From NCBI GenBank assembly GCA_937915775.1, contig CALGGQ010000414.1, positions 1-5,216 of the forward strand: a stretch of DNA of 5,216 nt, written 5' to 3'. Both the position numbers and the translations under genes were made by a program. Below, piece by piece: positions 4,362 to 5,216 of the stretch (positions are counted from its first letter, which is position 1; every line of letters starts with the position of its first letter). The notes under the pieces were generated by a model. The model was not told the origin of the DNA, made no database searches, and saw only the letters and a list, made by a program, of their open reading frames with translations. The stretch comes from an uncultured Clostridia bacterium (GTDB taxonomy: Bacteria; Bacillota; Clostridia; Oscillospirales; Acutalibacteraceae).

Positions 4362-5216
4362 CAGCATCAAGCCTCAGATACCTCATCAAAGAGGGTATCC
4401 GCAATACCTGGACAAACCGTATGATGTCCGTTGCTTCTATCTGCGTGCTGCTCAGCTGTCTGGTGCTGATTGGCTCAGCGTCAATGATTTTCCTGAACAT
4501 CAATTCGCTGATAGAGCGTATTGAAAACGAAAACGTCATTATGGTTTATATTGACAATGAAGCCGATGAAGCGGCTATCGACGAAATGGGCAAAAAGCTG
4601 GAAGCCATCTCCAATGTGGAGAAGGTGGAATTCATCTCCAAGGAGGAAGCCTGGGAGGAGCAGCTTGACACGATGGAGGAAGCACAGCGCAAATTCTTCA
4701 CCGAGGTCAGCACGGATATTCCGCTGCCGGACGCATATAAAATCACGGTGGACGACTTAACGCTGTTCAGCCAGACCGTCAAGGAAATCAAGAAGCTTGA
4801 CCATATTGATACCATCCGTCAGAACACGGATTTGGCAAAGCGGCTTGACACCATCAGCCGCGGTATCAGCATTATTGCGATTGCGATTGTCGCCGTGCTG
4901 TTTGCCATTTCGCTGTTCATTATTTCCAATACGATTAAATTAACCGTCTATTCCAGAAGGCTGGAAATCAGTATTATGAAATCCGTCGGCGCTACCAATT
5001 CCTTCGTCAGACTGCCGTTTGTTGTGGAGGGTGTGCTCATCGGTCTGATTTCCGGCGTGGCGTCGCTCGGCGTCGTCTGGGGTGTCTATGACTTTGCTAT
5101 CAAGCAGTTTGCCGATTTGTTTGCCACGATGGATATTGAGCCGCTTCTCTTTGCGGACTATGCGCTGTATATGCTCGGCGGCTTTGTGGCAATCGGTATT
5201 GTCAGCGGTGTCGGCG
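4358..5216 (+). CDS. ftsX: Cell division membrane protein FtsX (3' partial)
   Basis: Membrane partner of FtsE in the FtsEX complex, with an extracytoplasmic domain that in relatives contacts a peptidoglycan hydrolase. The frame starts at the ATG overlapping the ftsE stop and runs open for 286 codons to the window edge; FtsX is usually near 300 residues, so only a short C-terminal piece is missing. Seen in order: a short cytoplasmic N-terminus, membrane segment 1 (about 24-46), an extracytoplasmic loop rich in charged residues (about 50-167), segment 2 (about 170-190), the family-typical cytoplasmic stretch SNTIKLTVYSRRLEISIMKS (190-209) followed by VGATNSF, segment 3 (about 220-245) and the start of segment 4 (from about 268). 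No signal peptide cleavage is expected. It is co-transcribed with ftsE. The hydrolase it controls is not in the window; it may lie downstream or elsewhere. Confidence 0.96.
   Translation, partial: MTASSLRYLIKEGIRNTWTNRMMSVASICVLLSCLVLIGSASMIFLNINSLIERIENENVIMVYIDNEADEAAIDEMGKKLEAISNVEKVEFISKEEAWEEQLDTMEEAQRKFFTEVSTDIPLPDAYKITVDDLTLFSQTVKEIKKLDHIDTIRQNTDLAKRLDTISRGISIIAIAIVAVLFAISLFIISNTIKLTVYSRRLEISIMKSVGATNSFVRLPFVVEGVLIGLISGVASLGVVWGVYDFAIKQFADLFATMDIEPLLFADYALYMLGGFVAIGIVSGVG

Noticed and set aside
3903..4370. Minus-strand open frames opposite ftsE and the start of ftsX
   Set aside because: Arg/Leu/His/Cys-rich low-quality translations lying fully opposite conserved ABC ATPase motifs; no support as genes.
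4054..4760. Plus-strand frames overlapping the end of ftsE and the start of ftsX
   Set aside because: Out-of-frame Arg/Ser/Trp-rich translations that overlap the recognised FtsE and FtsX frames.

Overview
The window looks like chromosomal DNA from an endospore-forming (or formerly endospore-forming) member of the class Clostridia, most likely a gut-type Oscillospiraceae/Ruminococcaceae relative. Three things point there: a Spo0A orthologue, an FtsEX pair of Firmicutes type, and a family 3 glycoside hydrolase with the inverted domain order known from Ruminococcus and Butyrivibrio. This placement is inference from gene content; no 16S or other marker is present.

Layout. Positions 1-2334 (+) hold a GH3 beta-glucosidase-like enzyme whose 5' end lies outside the window. 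Its gene ends in a strong hairpin (2338-2367) that serves as a shared terminator with the convergent spo0A gene (2369-3139, -). An AT-rich divergent regulatory region of about 320 bp (3140-3461) separates spo0A from ftsE. ftsE (3462-4361, +; GTG start) and ftsX (4358 to the window end, +) form a translationally coupled operon; ftsX is cut off shortly before its expected end.

How the genes relate. The GH3 enzyme is a metabolic gene that is transcriptionally separate. Spo0A is the master regulator of sporulation entry. FtsEX is the membrane ABC complex that controls peptidoglycan hydrolases and, in Bacillus subtilis, also influences Spo0A activation. Having spo0A and ftsEX share one intergenic region is therefore suggestive. 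That region holds good sigma-A-like promoters in both directions (each with a 17-bp spacer), a Spo0A-box match, two inverted repeats on the spo0A side, and a tandem direct repeat just upstream of the ftsE -35. All four half-sites of that repeat fit the WalR (YycF) binding consensus and two of the four fit PhoP. This is the most interesting signal in the window because WalRK is the cell-wall hydrolase regulator.

Other oddities: the spo0A receiver has Ala where the conserved Thr/Ser switch residue is expected; FtsE carries an acidic Ala/Pro/Glu-rich C-terminal tail of about 75 residues; and the GH3 gene shows a marked change in codon use around positions 700-850, suggesting a mosaic gene. I saw no tRNA, rRNA, CRISPR array or mobile element, and no clear evidence of a wholly new system.
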